NCBI RefSeq assembly: GCF_900096585.1 | Contig: NZ_FMYH01000004.1 | Span: 62,001-126,000, forward strand | From: Sanguibacter gelidistatuariae | GTDB lineage: Bacteria > Actinomycetota > Actinomycetes > Actinomycetales > Cellulomonadaceae | Direction of reading: 5' to 3' | DNA: 64,000 bases | Shown: positions 33,322 to 42,610 of the stretch, piece after piece | Numbering within the stretch: position 1 is the first letter of the stretch | How the letters are laid out: every line of letters begins with the position of its first letter | Notes under the pieces: model-generated | What the model was told of the DNA's origin: nothing | The model's database searches: none | Seen by the model: only the letters and a program-made list of their open reading frames with translations | Translations under genes and position numbers: made by a program

Positions 33322-35163
33322 ATGATGAGCTCCGTACGGTCCCAGCCCCGCCCCACCTCCGACCAGCCCGTGCAGCAGGCTGTGCATCGACGTGTCCGTG
33401 GGTGGGTGGCCACCCGCTGGCGCGGTCTGTTCGGGCGACGGCGGCCCGCGGCGCTCCCGGAGGGGCCGGCCGGCGTCGAGCAACCTGACCAGGTCGAGCA
33501 ACCTGACCAGGTCGAGCAGCCCGACCAGGTCGCACAGCCCGACCAGGTCGCACAGGACGTCGGCAGCGCGGCGCGGCGCGGCGTGCGGGGCCGCTGGACC
33601 GACCAGTCGATCGCTACGAAGATCATGGTCGCGGTCGCGGTCATGGCAGTCGCCGCGGTGCTCGCCGGCGCCGCGGGCGCCGTCTCGCTCGCGCAGGTTG
33701 ATCGCCAGGCCGCCCAGCTCTACGACGACGACGTCGTCCCGATGCAGACCCTGTCCACCTTCCAGCAGGGCTTCCAGGCCGACCGCGCACGGATCATCCA
33801 GTACGGCGTGGCCGACGGCGCGACGCGGGTCATCCTGGTGGAGGAGCTCGACGCGAGCCTCACCGAGCTGACGGGCCTCATCGCCGACTACACCCCGTAC
33901 GCGATGGAGACGAAGGACATCTCGACGATCACCTTCGGCCTCACGAACTACCACTCCTCCGCCCGTTCCGGGCTGTTCCGACTGGCCTACGGCCCGGACC
34001 TGAAGGACTACGGCGTCTACGTCAACGAGACGATCCAACCGCTCAGCGTCGCCGTGGTCGAACCCCTGCAGCGGGAGATGGCGGCGCACTCCGCGCGGGT
34101 CGCCGAGCGTTCGGCGCAGATCCATGACACGACCGTGCGCTCAACCCTGCTGATCGCCACAGCCACGATCGTGGGAGCGCTCTCGGCGCTTGCTCTCGGA
34201 GCCCTCGTGGCTCGGTCCGTCCGGGCCAGGCTGCGCTCTGTCCAGGTGGCACTGACCGCGCTGGGGGAAGGTGACCTCACCGCACGGTCGCAGGTGAGCG
34301 GACGCGACGAGGTCGGAGCCCTCGCAGGCTCCCTGCACACCGCTCAGGACAACCTGCGGGACCTGGTGACCAAGGTGGCCGCCGCCTCCCACATCGTGCG
34401 GGACGCGGCTGGCGAGCTGGCCCTGGCCAACGACTCGGTGGCTCGGGAGTCGCTCGAGACCAGCACCCAGGCCGGGGTGGTCGCCACCGCAGCCGGCGAG
34501 GTCAGCGCGAGCGCGCAGAGCGCCGCAGCCGGGGCCGAGGAGATGGGCGCCTCTATCCGAGAGATCGCCTCCAACGCGCAGGCATCGGCCCAGGTCGCCC
34601 GGGGCGCTTCGGCCGTCGCCGAGTCGGTCCAGGCCTGCATCGAGGAGCTCAGCGACTCAAGCGAGCAGATCGGTGACGTGGTCGTGGCGATCACCAAGAT
34701 CGCTACCCAGACGAACCTGCTTGCGCTCAACGCACGGATCGAGGCGGCCCGCGCCGGCGAGGCTGGCCGCGGCTTCGCCGTCGTTGCCGGGGAGGTCAAG
34801 GAGCTCGCTGGGGCGACCGGGCGAGCGACCGTGGAGATTGTCGCGCGGGTCGAGGCGATCAAGGCCGGCGCGGCGGCTGCCGCGGAGTCCGTCGCCGAGA
34901 TCACCCGGATCATCGAGGCCGTGGACGACTACCAGGTGACGATCGCGTCCGCGGTAGAAGAGCAGACGGCCACGACCGCGGAGATGGCCCGCAGCGTGAG
35001 CGAGGCTGCAAGCGGGTCGGGGGACATCGCCGTCAACATCGGCGGGGTCGCCCGGGCTGCCGTGACCTCGAGCGAGATCGTCGCCCAGATGGGCGTGAGC
35101 GTCAGCCACCTCCAGCAGACCTCGGTCGAGCTCGACGAGCAGGTCGCCCAGTTTGTCTTCTGA
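33322..35163 (+). CDS. Methyl-accepting chemotaxis protein (receptor 2) with N-terminal repeat
   Basis: 613 residues. The cytoplasmic N-terminus is unusually long (about 95 residues) and contains four EQPDQV-type hexapeptides encoded at 33478-33549. Helix 1 is at about 98-118 ([20 protein letters not shown]), the sensor has about 150 residues with four-helix-bundle character ([20 protein letters not shown]), and helix 2 is at about 273-295. HAMP and signalling domains follow. The tip reads [20 protein letters not shown], with Arg where the other three receptors have Thr. Start ATG 33322 has GAGG upstream. Confidence 0.92.
   Translation: MMSSVRSQPRPTSDQPVQQAVHRRVRGWVATRWRGLFGRRRPAALPEGPAGVEQPDQVEQPDQVEQPDQVAQPDQVAQDVGSAARRGVRGRWTDQSIATKIMVAVAVMAVAAVLAGAAGAVSLAQVDRQAAQLYDDDVVPMQTLSTFQQGFQADRARIIQYGVADGATRVILVEELDASLTELTGLIADYTPYAMETKDISTITFGLTNYHSSARSGLFRLAYGPDLKDYGVYVNETIQPLSVAVVEPLQREMAAHSARVAERSAQIHDTTVRSTLLIATATIVGALSALALGALVARSVRARLRSVQVALTALGEGDLTARSQVSGRDEVGALAGSLHTAQDNLRDLVTKVAAASHIVRDAAGELALANDSVARESLETSTQAGVVATAAGEVSASAQSAAAGAEEMGASIREIASNAQASAQVARGASAVAESVQACIEELSDSSEQIGDVVVAITKIATQTNLLALNARIEAARAGEAGRGFAVVAGEVKELAGATGRATVEIVARVEAIKAGAAAAAESVAEITRIIEAVDDYQVTIASAVEEQTATTAEMARSVSEAASGSGDIAVNIGGVARAAVTSSEIVAQMGVSVSHLQQTSVELDEQVAQFVF
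33478..33549 (+). repeat. Four 18-bp tandem repeats within receptor 2
   Basis: Units start at 33478, 33496, 33514 and 33532, each ending GACCAGGTC; they encode [24 protein letters not shown]. The first two are identical at the DNA level. Confidence 0.9.
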
Positions 35164-35178
35164 GCACCCAGAGGATCC

Positions 35179-35206
35179 CTCACACCGGCCCCCGCCCTGC
35201 CGATAG
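35179..35206 (+). promoter_or_regulatory. Promoter of receptor 3, flagellar sigma-factor type
   Basis: CTCAC at 35179-35183, 16 nt, CCGATAG at 35200-35206. The -10 is identical to that of flagellin. It overlaps the hairpin that ends receptor 2. Confidence 0.55.
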
Positions 35207-35215
35207 GGCGGGGGC
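35188..35215 (+). terminator. Terminator after receptor 2, overlapping the receptor 3 promoter
   Basis: A perfect 11-bp hairpin, arms 35188-35198 and 35205-35215, with loop GCCGAT, 24 nt after the stop. The loop contains part of the -10 of the next promoter. Confidence 0.65.
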
Positions 35216-35280
35216 AAGCAGTACCCACGAAAAAGACGATGTCGCAGCACATCGCACGACGAAGAGTTGGTGCCTGAGAC

Positions 35281-36504
35281 ATGCGGTGGTTCTGGAATCT
35301 CCCGGTCGGTCTGAAGTTCTCGTCGCCGCTGGTCCTCATCGGCGCGGTGTTCGCAGTGGTCGGAGGGCTGGGCGGGCTGGCGCTGCGCCGCGCCGCAGGG
35401 AGCCTGCGCGAGGTCTCGGCCGAGCTCGACCCGGCGCGCTCCGCCGATCTTGCCTCGGCTGCCGAGGTCACCGCGAACAGGACCTTTGTCATCTTGGCCG
35501 TCGCGTTCGTGATCGGCGCCGTCGCGGCGGTGGCCCTCGCCGTTGTGGTGAACCGTCGTGTCCGGGCGAGCATCACCGAGCTGCGTTCCTCGATCGAGGA
35601 GTTCGCAGCGGGTGACCTCACCCATGTGCCCGTGATGGTCGACCGCGACGAGGTCGGCTCGATCGTCACCTCTTTCGACGACGCACGACTCGCCCTGCGC
35701 GAGACCCTGACCGGTGTGGTCCAGGCGGCCGGCTCGCTCGCGCTCAAGGCTGCCGAGCTTGCCGCGGCGAACACCCAGGTGGCCGACGGCGCGGCGCAGA
35801 CGAGCGCTCAGGCAGGGATCGCGGCGATCGCCGCGGCGACTGTCGACCGCAACGTGCACACGATCGCGGCCGGGGCCGAGCAGATGGGCGCTTCGATCCG
35901 GGAGATCGCCACGAACGCCAACCAGGCGGCCAGGGTGGCGAGCCAGGCGGTCGAGTTCTCCAACTCCACGGCCAGCACCGTCGGCGCGCTCGGCGAGACG
36001 TCCCAGGCGATCGGCGACGTGGTCAAGGTCATCACGAGCATCGCGGCGCAGACGAACCTGCTCGCCCTCAACGCGACGATCGAGGCTGCACGGGCGGGCG
36101 AGGCCGGCAAGGGCTTTGCGGTCGTGGCCAGCGAGGTCAAGGACCTGGCCGCGGAGTCGGGCCGGGCGGCCGAGGACATCGCCCGCCGGATCACCCAGGT
36201 GCAGTCCCAGACGACCTCCGCGGTCGCTGCTATCGGTGAGATCTCCTCGATCATCGCGAGCATCAACGACTTCCAGCTGACGATCGCCTCGGCGGTCGAG
36301 GAGCAGACGGCCACGACCAACGAGATGACCCGCGGGGTCACGGAGGCAGCCAGCGGCGCGGGCGAGATCTCCACGAACATCAACTTCGTCGCCGAGTCGT
36401 CCCGGACCTCGACCGAGGTGCTCGCCGTCATCGGCGTGACCGTGAGCGAGCTGGCGTCGCTGTCCGCGGGCCTGCGCAACCGAATGGCGCACTTCAGCGT
36501 CTGA
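35281..36504 (+). CDS. Methyl-accepting chemotaxis protein (receptor 3) with a minimal extracytoplasmic segment
   Basis: 407 residues. Two membrane helices at about 13-36 and 66-92 are separated by only about 30 residues ([20 protein letters not shown]), far too short for a normal sensor. A HAMP domain ([20 protein letters not shown]) and a complete signalling domain follow ([20 protein letters not shown]). Such receptors usually sense through a partner or an internal signal. The next gene encodes a sugar-binding lipoprotein, a candidate partner. Confidence 0.92.
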   Translation: MRWFWNLPVGLKFSSPLVLIGAVFAVVGGLGGLALRRAAGSLREVSAELDPARSADLASAAEVTANRTFVILAVAFVIGAVAAVALAVVVNRRVRASITELRSSIEEFAAGDLTHVPVMVDRDEVGSIVTSFDDARLALRETLTGVVQAAGSLALKAAELAAANTQVADGAAQTSAQAGIAAIAAATVDRNVHTIAAGAEQMGASIREIATNANQAARVASQAVEFSNSTASTVGALGETSQAIGDVVKVITSIAAQTNLLALNATIEAARAGEAGKGFAVVASEVKDLAAESGRAAEDIARRITQVQSQTTSAVAAIGEISSIIASINDFQLTIASAVEEQTATTNEMTRGVTEAASGAGEISTNINFVAESSRTSTEVLAVIGVTVSELASLSAGLRNRMAHFSV

Positions 36505-36552
36505 AATCGGCCTCCCTCGCACGAAGATCACCCACAGAAGGCTGAGCATCAC

Positions 36553-37671
36553 GTGAATCGATCATCCGTCCGCGCCTGGGCCGCGGCAGCATCCGCCGTC
36601 CTGGTCACAGGTATCGGTCTCGGCGGCTGTTCCTTCGTGACAGGCACCACCGACATCGTGCAGCTCGTCGGCGTGGCCATGCCGACGACAACCTCGCTGC
36701 GGTGGATCGAGGACGGCAACAACGTCAAGGCGCAGCTCGAGGACCTCGGGTATGCCGTCGAGCTCGTCTACGCCGAGAACGACGTCCCGACGCAGGTCGC
36801 TCAGGTCGAGGCGATGATCTCCCACGGCGCTGACCTCCTCATCATCGGGTCCGTCGACGGGACGGCGCTCAAGGACCAGCTCGCGTCCGCCGCCGCGGCC
36901 GGGATCCCGATCATCTCGTACGACCGGCTCATCCGGGACTCACCGGACGTCGACTACTACGCGACGTTCGACAACCTACGGGTCGGCACGCAGCAGGCCA
37001 CCTCGCTTCTCCAGGGCCTTGGTGTCCTTGACGCCGCAGGCGAGCCCACCGGAGCCGCCGGTCCCTTCGCGATCGAGGTGTTCGCGGGTTCCCCGGACGA
37101 CAACAACGCCACGGTCTTCTACGAGGGTGCTTTCGCCGTCCTCCAGCCGTACATCGACTCCGGCGTGCTCGTCATTCCTTCGGGGGAGACGGACTTCCAG
37201 ACGATCGCCATCCAGGCCTGGGACCCGGTCCTGGGCGGTGAACGGATGGATGCGCTGCTCTCGACGACATATACGAGCTCGACCGAGGTCATCGACGGGA
37301 TCCTGTCTCCCTACGACGGGATCTCCCGGGCCGTCATCGAGTCGCTCAAGACCGCCGGGTACGGAACGGGAGACCGGCCGCTGCCCGTCGTGAGCGGACA
37401 GGACGCCGAGCTGCCCTCGGTCCAGTCGATCATCGCCGGGGAGCAGTACTCGACGATCTACAAGGACACCCGCCAGCTGGCAGAGGTCACCGTCGCGATG
37501 GGTGACGCGCTCCTCAAGGGCGCTGAGCCCGAGACCAACGACATCACCTCTTACGACAACGGCACGGGAATCGTGCCCACGTATCTGCTCGGCCCGCTCG
37601 TGGTCACCCAGGCCACGTATCAGTCGATCCTCGTCGGCGGCGGCTATTACACGGAGGATGAGCTGCGATGA
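36553..37671 (+). CDS. Sugar-binding lipoprotein (ChvE/XylF-like) within the chemoreceptor cluster
   Basis: 372 residues from GTG 36553. A lipoprotein signal peptide ends in the lipobox LGGCSFVTG, so it should be anchored to the outer face of the membrane. The mature part is a type I periplasmic-binding fold: [51 protein letters not shown], and [20 protein letters not shown], the pattern of multiple-sugar-binding ChvE proteins. No ABC permease or ATPase is encoded nearby. It overlaps the following receptor gene by 4 nt, so a chemotactic rather than transport role is likely. Confidence 0.9.
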   Translation: MNRSSVRAWAAAASAVLVTGIGLGGCSFVTGTTDIVQLVGVAMPTTTSLRWIEDGNNVKAQLEDLGYAVELVYAENDVPTQVAQVEAMISHGADLLIIGSVDGTALKDQLASAAAAGIPIISYDRLIRDSPDVDYYATFDNLRVGTQQATSLLQGLGVLDAAGEPTGAAGPFAIEVFAGSPDDNNATVFYEGAFAVLQPYIDSGVLVIPSGETDFQTIAIQAWDPVLGGERMDALLSTTYTSSTEVIDGILSPYDGISRAVIESLKTAGYGTGDRPLPVVSGQDAELPSVQSIIAGEQYSTIYKDTRQLAEVTVAMGDALLKGAEPETNDITSYDNGTGIVPTYLLGPLVVTQATYQSILVGGGYYTEDELR

Positions 37672-39305
37672 CTCGCGCACGGTCGGTCGTCGAGACCCCC
37701 GGTTCCACGAGCGCACCGCGGAAGCAGTGGTTCTGGGACCGCCCGGTCGGCGTGAAGATTGCCACCTCGCTCGTCGTGATGGGCCTCGTGTTCGGGACGG
37801 TCGGCGGACTCGCCGCCGTCGCGTTGGTCCGGGCTGGAGACAACCTCCAGGAGATCGCCATGCTCACCGGGAACCTCCAGGGTGCGCTCGGAGATCTCCG
37901 ATCGGCACAGTCAGACAGCCACCTCCTTGTCCGCCGGGTCGCTGGTGCGACCGACGACTCCCTCCGCCTGCAGCTGACCACGTCCTCAGCCTGGAACGAC
38001 CGCACGGTCGACCGACTCATCGCTGAGGTAGCGACCTTCGAGCAGTCTGATACCCAGCAGTGGCGGGACTTCGTCGACCGGTGGACGTCCTGGACGCAGT
38101 ACCGCGACGCAGTTGTCATGCCGCTGGCCGTCGTGGGCGACGCCGCCGGCGTCGAGCAGGCCCTCGCCGCGGACGTCGCCGGCGATCCGGACCGGGCCGG
38201 ACGCGCCCTCCTGCTTGCCCAGGGCCAGATCGACTTCCAGGTCAACACGATCCTCACCGGCGCCCAGCGCGAGGTCACGAGCACGATCGTGGCGCTGACG
38301 ATCGTGAGCGTCATCGGCGCAGGCGTGGCCATCACGCTCGCGGTGGTCGTGACGCGTCGCATCACCTCCGGGATCAGGGATGTCCAACGGTCGCTCGAGA
38401 CGCTCGCCACGGGTGATCTCACCCGTCCCGTGATCGTCCGCAGCCGTGACGAGCTCGGCCAGATGTCACTGTCCTTCGACCTCGCCCAGGCGAACCTGCG
38501 CGAGGTCCTCGGGGGCGTCGTGGCGTCGGCCCAGATCGTCGCCGCCGCCGCCGAGGAGCTCTCGTCCTCCAACACCCAGGTCGCAGCGGGGGTCGAGGAG
38601 ACCTCCGCGCAGGCCGGGGTCGTGGCCGCCGCCGCCGAGCAGGTCGCGCGGAACGTCCAGACGGTAGCCGCGGGCGCCGAGCAGATGGGTGCCTCGATCC
38701 GCGAGATCGCGACGAACGCGAACGACGCCGCAAAGGTGGCGAGCGAAGCGGTGCGTCACTCATCATCGACCGCCGCGACGGTCGGTGCGCTGGGGGAGAG
38801 CTCGCGGAAGATCAGCGACGTGGTCAAGGTCATCACGTCGATCGCGGAGCAGACGAACCTGCTCGCCCTCAATGCCACGATCGAGGCTGCCCGTGCCGGT
38901 GAGGCCGGCAAGGGCTTCGCGGTCGTCGCCTCGGAGGTGAAGGAGCTTGCGGCCGAGTCCGGTCGTGCGGCGGAGGACATCGCCCGCCGTATCGGTGAGA
39001 TCCAGACGCAGACGGGCTCCGCCGTGACCGCGATCAGCGAGATCTCGACGATCATCGCGAGCATCAACGACTACCAGCTGACGATCGCCTCCGCGGTGGA
39101 GGAGCAGACAGCCACCACCAACGAGATGAGTCGCGGCGTCACCGAGGCGGCGACCGGGGTCGGTGAGATCGCGGCCAACATCACGGGCGTGGCCTCGGCG
39201 GCCACCGACTCCTCCCAGGTCGTCTCCCAGATGGGCTCGTCGGTCTCCGAGCTCGCCGCGACGTCCGCCGACCTACGCCAGCGCGTCGCGCAGTTCACGA
39301 TCTGA
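37668..39305 (+). CDS. Methyl-accepting chemotaxis protein (receptor 4), coupled to the sugar-binding lipoprotein
   Basis: 545 residues. Helix 1 at about 28-52 ([20 protein letters not shown]), a sensor of about 150 residues, helix 2 at about 208-230, then HAMP ([20 protein letters not shown]) and signalling domains. The N-terminal [14 protein letters not shown] resembles [14 protein letters not shown] of receptor 3, so the two share ancestry. The ATG overlaps the stop of the lipoprotein gene, so the pair is probably translated together. An interaction between them is inferred. Confidence 0.93.
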   Translation: MTRARSVVETPGSTSAPRKQWFWDRPVGVKIATSLVVMGLVFGTVGGLAAVALVRAGDNLQEIAMLTGNLQGALGDLRSAQSDSHLLVRRVAGATDDSLRLQLTTSSAWNDRTVDRLIAEVATFEQSDTQQWRDFVDRWTSWTQYRDAVVMPLAVVGDAAGVEQALAADVAGDPDRAGRALLLAQGQIDFQVNTILTGAQREVTSTIVALTIVSVIGAGVAITLAVVVTRRITSGIRDVQRSLETLATGDLTRPVIVRSRDELGQMSLSFDLAQANLREVLGGVVASAQIVAAAAEELSSSNTQVAAGVEETSAQAGVVAAAAEQVARNVQTVAAGAEQMGASIREIATNANDAAKVASEAVRHSSSTAATVGALGESSRKISDVVKVITSIAEQTNLLALNATIEAARAGEAGKGFAVVASEVKELAAESGRAAEDIARRIGEIQTQTGSAVTAISEISTIIASINDYQLTIASAVEEQTATTNEMSRGVTEAATGVGEIAANITGVASAATDSSQVVSQMGSSVSELAATSADLRQRVAQFTI

Positions 39306-39330
39306 TGCGTCCAGACACTGGAGACTTCTC

Positions 39331-40449
39331 ATGACGATCAGAGTCCTCGTCGTCGACGACTCGGTGGTCATCCGCCGACTCGTCGTCCTGGCCCTCCAGA
39401 GCGACCCTGAGGTCGAGGTGGTCGGGACCGCGGCCAACGGCAGGCTGGCGCTCGCCAAGGTCGAGCAGCTGGCGCCGGACGCGGTCACGATGGACATCGA
39501 GATGCCCGAGCTCAATGGCGTCGAGGCGGTGCGCGAGCTGCGCCGACGGGGGCACCGGATGCCCATCATCATGTTCTCGACGCTGACCGAGCGCGGGGCG
39601 ACCGCGACGCTGGACGCCCTCTCGGCCGGAGCGTCGGACTATGTGGCGAAACCGTCCAACGTCGGCAGCATCAGCGAGTCCCTCGCGGCCGTGGCTGACC
39701 AGCTCATCCCGAAGATCCGGGCGCTGGTCCCGGCGGCGCGCCGCGCCCCGGGGACGGCCGGTCGCGCGGCGGCGCTCGCCGGCGTCGCCGCGCCCCGGTC
39801 TGCTGCGCCTCGCCAGGTGGCGACGGCGCGGCTGGGCGCCCGGCGGCACCCGATGCGCGCCGTCGTGCTGGGCTGCTCGACGGGGGGACCCGAGGCGCTC
39901 TCCCGCGTCGTCGAGCGGCTCACCGTCCCGCTGGCAGTCCCGATGCTTGTGGTCCAGCACATGCCGGCGGTGTTCACCCGCCAGCTGGCGAACCGGTTGG
40001 ACCGGCTTGGGCCGTCCCAGGTCTACGAGGCCGAGGACGGTCAGGCCCTCGTGCCGGGCGGGATCTACATCGCCCCGGGCGACACCCACCTCGAGGTCGA
40101 GGGCAAGCCTGGCCGGTTGCGGGCGCGGATCACCCGCACCCCGCCGGTGAACTTCTGCCGTCCCTCGGTCGACGTGCTCTTCCGATCGGCCCTCGACGTG
40201 ATCGGCCCGGACTTGCTCGCGGTGGTTCTCACCGGCATGGGCGCGGACGGCAAGGCCGGCGCCGGGGCGATCGCGGAGGCGGGCGGAACCGTCGTCGTGC
40301 AGGACGAGCAGACCTCGGTCGTGTGGGGGATGCCCGGGGCGACCGCAACTGCGGGGTACGCCCACCGCATCTTGCCGATCCTGGAGATCGGGCAGACCAT
40401 CTCCGGCCTCGTCCAGGCCGGTTCGGGTATCAAGGAGGTGTCACAGTGA
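39331..40449 (+). CDS. cheB: Chemotaxis response regulator methylesterase CheB
   Basis: 372 residues. The receiver domain (1-120) has the phosphoacceptor Asp55 in AVTMDIEMPELNG. The methylesterase domain (about 170-360) has the catalytic Ser in VVLGCSTGGPEAL, His in VVQHMPAVFT, and the LTGMGADGKAGA loop. It removes methyl groups from, or deamidates, the four receptors. ATG 39331 follows receptor 4 by 25 nt; the stop overlaps the cheR GTG. Confidence 0.96.
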   Translation: MTIRVLVVDDSVVIRRLVVLALQSDPEVEVVGTAANGRLALAKVEQLAPDAVTMDIEMPELNGVEAVRELRRRGHRMPIIMFSTLTERGATATLDALSAGASDYVAKPSNVGSISESLAAVADQLIPKIRALVPAARRAPGTAGRAAALAGVAAPRSAAPRQVATARLGARRHPMRAVVLGCSTGGPEALSRVVERLTVPLAVPMLVVQHMPAVFTRQLANRLDRLGPSQVYEAEDGQALVPGGIYIAPGDTHLEVEGKPGRLRARITRTPPVNFCRPSVDVLFRSALDVIGPDLLAVVLTGMGADGKAGAGAIAEAGGTVVVQDEQTSVVWGMPGATATAGYAHRILPILEIGQTISGLVQAGSGIKEVSQ

Positions 40450-41267
40450 GTCTGACCGCAGAGAGCTTCACCTTCGTTGCGGACCTGGTCCGCAAGCGGA
40501 GCGCGATCCACCTGGCCCCCGGCAAGGAGTACCTCGTCGAGAGCCGGCTGATGCCGTTGGCCCGGCGCTGCGGCGTCACCGTCGACGACTACGTCCGACG
40601 GCAGCGGGTCGCTGCCAACCCGCTCGAGTTCGAGCTGATCGTCGAGGCGCTCACCACGAACGAGACGAGCTGGTTCCGGGACGCGCTCCCGTTCCAGGCG
40701 CTCACCGAGCACATCCTGCCCCAGGCAGTCGGGGCGCTGACGGCCGGGGTTCCGCTGCGGATCTGGTCGGCGGCCTGCTCGACCGGGCAGGAGCCGTACT
40801 CGATCGCGATGACGGTTCTCGAGCAGCTGCGGGCCTCGCGTCGGGTGGAGATCATCGCGACCGACCTGTCGGGGGAGGTGCTCGACAAGGCGGGCCGGGG
40901 CGTCTACTCCCAGCTCGAGATCAACCGTGGCTTGCCCGCGAGGTTCCTCGTCAAGCACTTCACCAAGCGGGGCGCAGAGTGGGCGATCGCCGACGAGCTG
41001 CGGTCGATGGTGCGCTTCTCCAAGCACAACCTGCTCACGGCGCCCCCGATCGGGGGACCCTACGACATCGTGTTCCTGCGTAACGTCCTCATCTACTTCG
41101 ACGTCGAGGTCAAGCGGGACATCTTGCGGCGTCTGCGCAAGTCCATGCGCCCGGGCGGATTCTTGGTCCTGGGCGCGGCAGAGACCACGGTCGGAATCGA
41201 TGACGCGTGGACCCGGGTCCAGGTGGGCCGCAGCTCGATCTATCAGAACTCAGGGAGCTCAGCATGA
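40446..41267 (+). CDS. cheR: Chemotaxis protein methyltransferase CheR
   Basis: 273 residues from GTG 40446. The helical N-terminal domain includes YLVESRLMPLARRCG and ALTTNETSWFRD. The SAM-binding domain has IWSAACSTGQEPYSIAM and DIVFLRNVLIYFD. It methylates Glu residues of the receptors. Overlaps cheB and cheY at its ends. Confidence 0.96.
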   Translation: MSLTAESFTFVADLVRKRSAIHLAPGKEYLVESRLMPLARRCGVTVDDYVRRQRVAANPLEFELIVEALTTNETSWFRDALPFQALTEHILPQAVGALTAGVPLRIWSAACSTGQEPYSIAMTVLEQLRASRRVEIIATDLSGEVLDKAGRGVYSQLEINRGLPARFLVKHFTKRGAEWAIADELRSMVRFSKHNLLTAPPIGGPYDIVFLRNVLIYFDVEVKRDILRRLRKSMRPGGFLVLGAAETTVGIDDAWTRVQVGRSSIYQNSGSSA

Positions 41268-41653
41268 AAGCACTGGTCATCGACGATTCTCGGACCATGC
41301 GACGGATCGTGTCGTCCGTGCTCAAGGATCTTGGCTACGACACGGTCGAGGCGGGGGACGGCCAGCAGGCGCTCGACGCCCTCGCCGCGGCGGGGGACGG
41401 GGACTTCGACCTGGCGTGCATCGACTGGAACATGCCGGTCATGGACGGGCTGACCTTCGTCACGAAGGTCCGGGCGAACCGGGCTTGGCGGGGCATCACG
41501 CTGATGATGGTCACCACAGAGAGCGAGCACGGCCAGATCGTGCGGGCGCTCGCAGCCGGCGCCCACGAATACCTGATCAAACCGTTCACCCCGGATGCAC
41601 TCCGGGACAAGCTGGAGCTGCTCGGTCTGCTCCCGATCGAGGAGTTGGCATGA
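41264..41653 (+). CDS. cheY: Chemotaxis response regulator CheY (first copy)
   Basis: 129 residues, a single receiver domain. The acidic pair is in ALVIDDSRTMRR, the phosphoacceptor is Asp54 (CIDWNMPVMDG), Thr lies in MMVTTESEHG and Lys in YLIKPFTPD. It carries the signal to the switch complex. Overlaps cheR upstream and a CheX-like gene downstream. Confidence 0.94.
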   Translation: MKALVIDDSRTMRRIVSSVLKDLGYDTVEAGDGQQALDALAAAGDGDFDLACIDWNMPVMDGLTFVTKVRANRAWRGITLMMVTTESEHGQIVRALAAGAHEYLIKPFTPDALRDKLELLGLLPIEELA

Positions 41654-42120
41654 GCACTGCACTGGTAGTGGTGGCCAAGGACCAGATCCTGGCCATCACG
41701 CAGGACGTCTTCGCGGCGATGATCGACGGCGGCGAGGTGCTCATCACCGAGCGTGCGGGCGCAGCGGGCGAGTTCGTCGACCCTGTCTGTGCGTGGGTCG
41801 ACATGACCGTCGCGGCGCTCGGACTGGGCGCGCGCGCTGTTGTGCGCACCGAGACCGCAGCCGCGCACGAGCTCACGCGGGCGCTGCTGATGATGGACGC
41901 GTCGGAGTTCGTCGGTCCCGAGGACCTGGCCGACGCCTTTGGCGAGCTGGCCAACGTGGTGGGCGGGAACGTGAAGTCGCTCCTGGCGGCGCCCGCCGTG
42001 CTCAGCCTGCCGACCGTGGCCGCCCACGCCCCGGAGCTCGGCGCCGGGCAGTTCTTGCAGGACCTCACCCTCGACTGGCGCGGTCACATCCTGGTGGTCT
42101 CGCTGTGGATGCTGGGCTGA
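41650..42120 (+). CDS. cheX: CheX-like CheY-P phosphatase (first copy)
   Basis: 156 residues. The CheC/CheX/FliY phosphatase signature ExxN is present in AFGELANVVGGNVKSLL, with a helix before it and LSLPTVAAHAPEL after it. One ExxN motif in a protein of this size fits CheX better than CheC, which has two. It should dephosphorylate CheY-P. Its ATG overlaps the first cheY, implying a pair. A hairpin follows at 42180. Confidence 0.75.
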   Translation: MSTALVVVAKDQILAITQDVFAAMIDGGEVLITERAGAAGEFVDPVCAWVDMTVAALGLGARAVVRTETAAAHELTRALLMMDASEFVGPEDLADAFGELANVVGGNVKSLLAAPAVLSLPTVAAHAPELGAGQFLQDLTLDWRGHILVVSLWMLG

Positions 42121-42135
42121 GGACGCAGGGCTGAT

Positions 42136-42171
42136 CCGCGCCGACGAGGCGTGAACCGCGCCGACGAGGCG
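42136..42171 (+). repeat. 20-bp period direct repeat after the first CheX-like gene
   Basis: CCGCGCCGACGAGGCG occurs at 42136-42151 and again at 42156-42171. No gene is present here. Confidence 0.7.
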
Positions 42172-42179
42172 CCAACGAC

Positions 42180-42214
42180 GTGGTCTGCGTGGCCGTGCGG
42201 CCGCCGCAGACCAC
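42180..42214 (+). terminator. Hairpin between the two CheY-CheX pairs
   Basis: A perfect 10-bp stem, 42180-42189 with 42205-42214, and a 15-nt loop; no T-run. It probably ends or attenuates the cheB-cheX transcript. Confidence 0.55.
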
Positions 42215-42250
42215 CTGAAGAAGTAGAACAGAAGCTTAGGGAGGGAACCC

Positions 42251-42610
42251 ATGTACGTCCTTGTTGCCGATGACAGCCGTGTCATGCGCCAGATCGTGAT
42301 CCGTACGCTGCGCCAGGCTGGCTACGACTGGCAGATCGTCGAGGCCGCCGACGGCCAAGAGGTCTACGACCTCGCACTCTCGGAGCAGCCAGACCTCATC
42401 CTGTCCGACTGGAACATGCCCAACGCCACCGGGATCGAGGCGTTGAACGCCTTGCGCCAGGCCGGGTGCGACATCCCCTTCGGGTTTGTCACCTCCGAGG
42501 GATCCCAGGAGATGCGCGACCAGGCCGACGCCGCCGGCGCACTCTTCCTCATCGCGAAGCCGTTCACCGCGGAGTCCTTCCGCGAGGTCCTCGAGCCGGT
42601 CCTGGCATGA
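42251..42610 (+). CDS. CheY-like response regulator (second copy)
   Basis: 119 residues, a single receiver domain: VLVADDSRVMRQIVI, phosphoacceptor Asp53 in ILSDWNMPNATG, Thr in FVTSEGS, Lys in IAKPF. It has diverged from the first CheY (QDWQIVEAADGQEVYD-type loop) and the loop after the Asp reads NATG rather than VMDG. A good Shine-Dalgarno (AGGGAGGG) precedes ATG 42251. The next gene overlaps its stop. Confidence 0.9.
   Translation: MYVLVADDSRVMRQIVIRTLRQAGYDWQIVEAADGQEVYDLALSEQPDLILSDWNMPNATGIEALNALRQAGCDIPFGFVTSEGSQEMRDQADAAGALFLIAKPFTAESFREVLEPVLA

Noticed and set aside
34657-36552. A 631-residue minus-strand frame opposite receptors 2 and 3
   Set aside because: It spans two real genes and their promoter/terminator region on the other strand; composition is that of a shadow frame.
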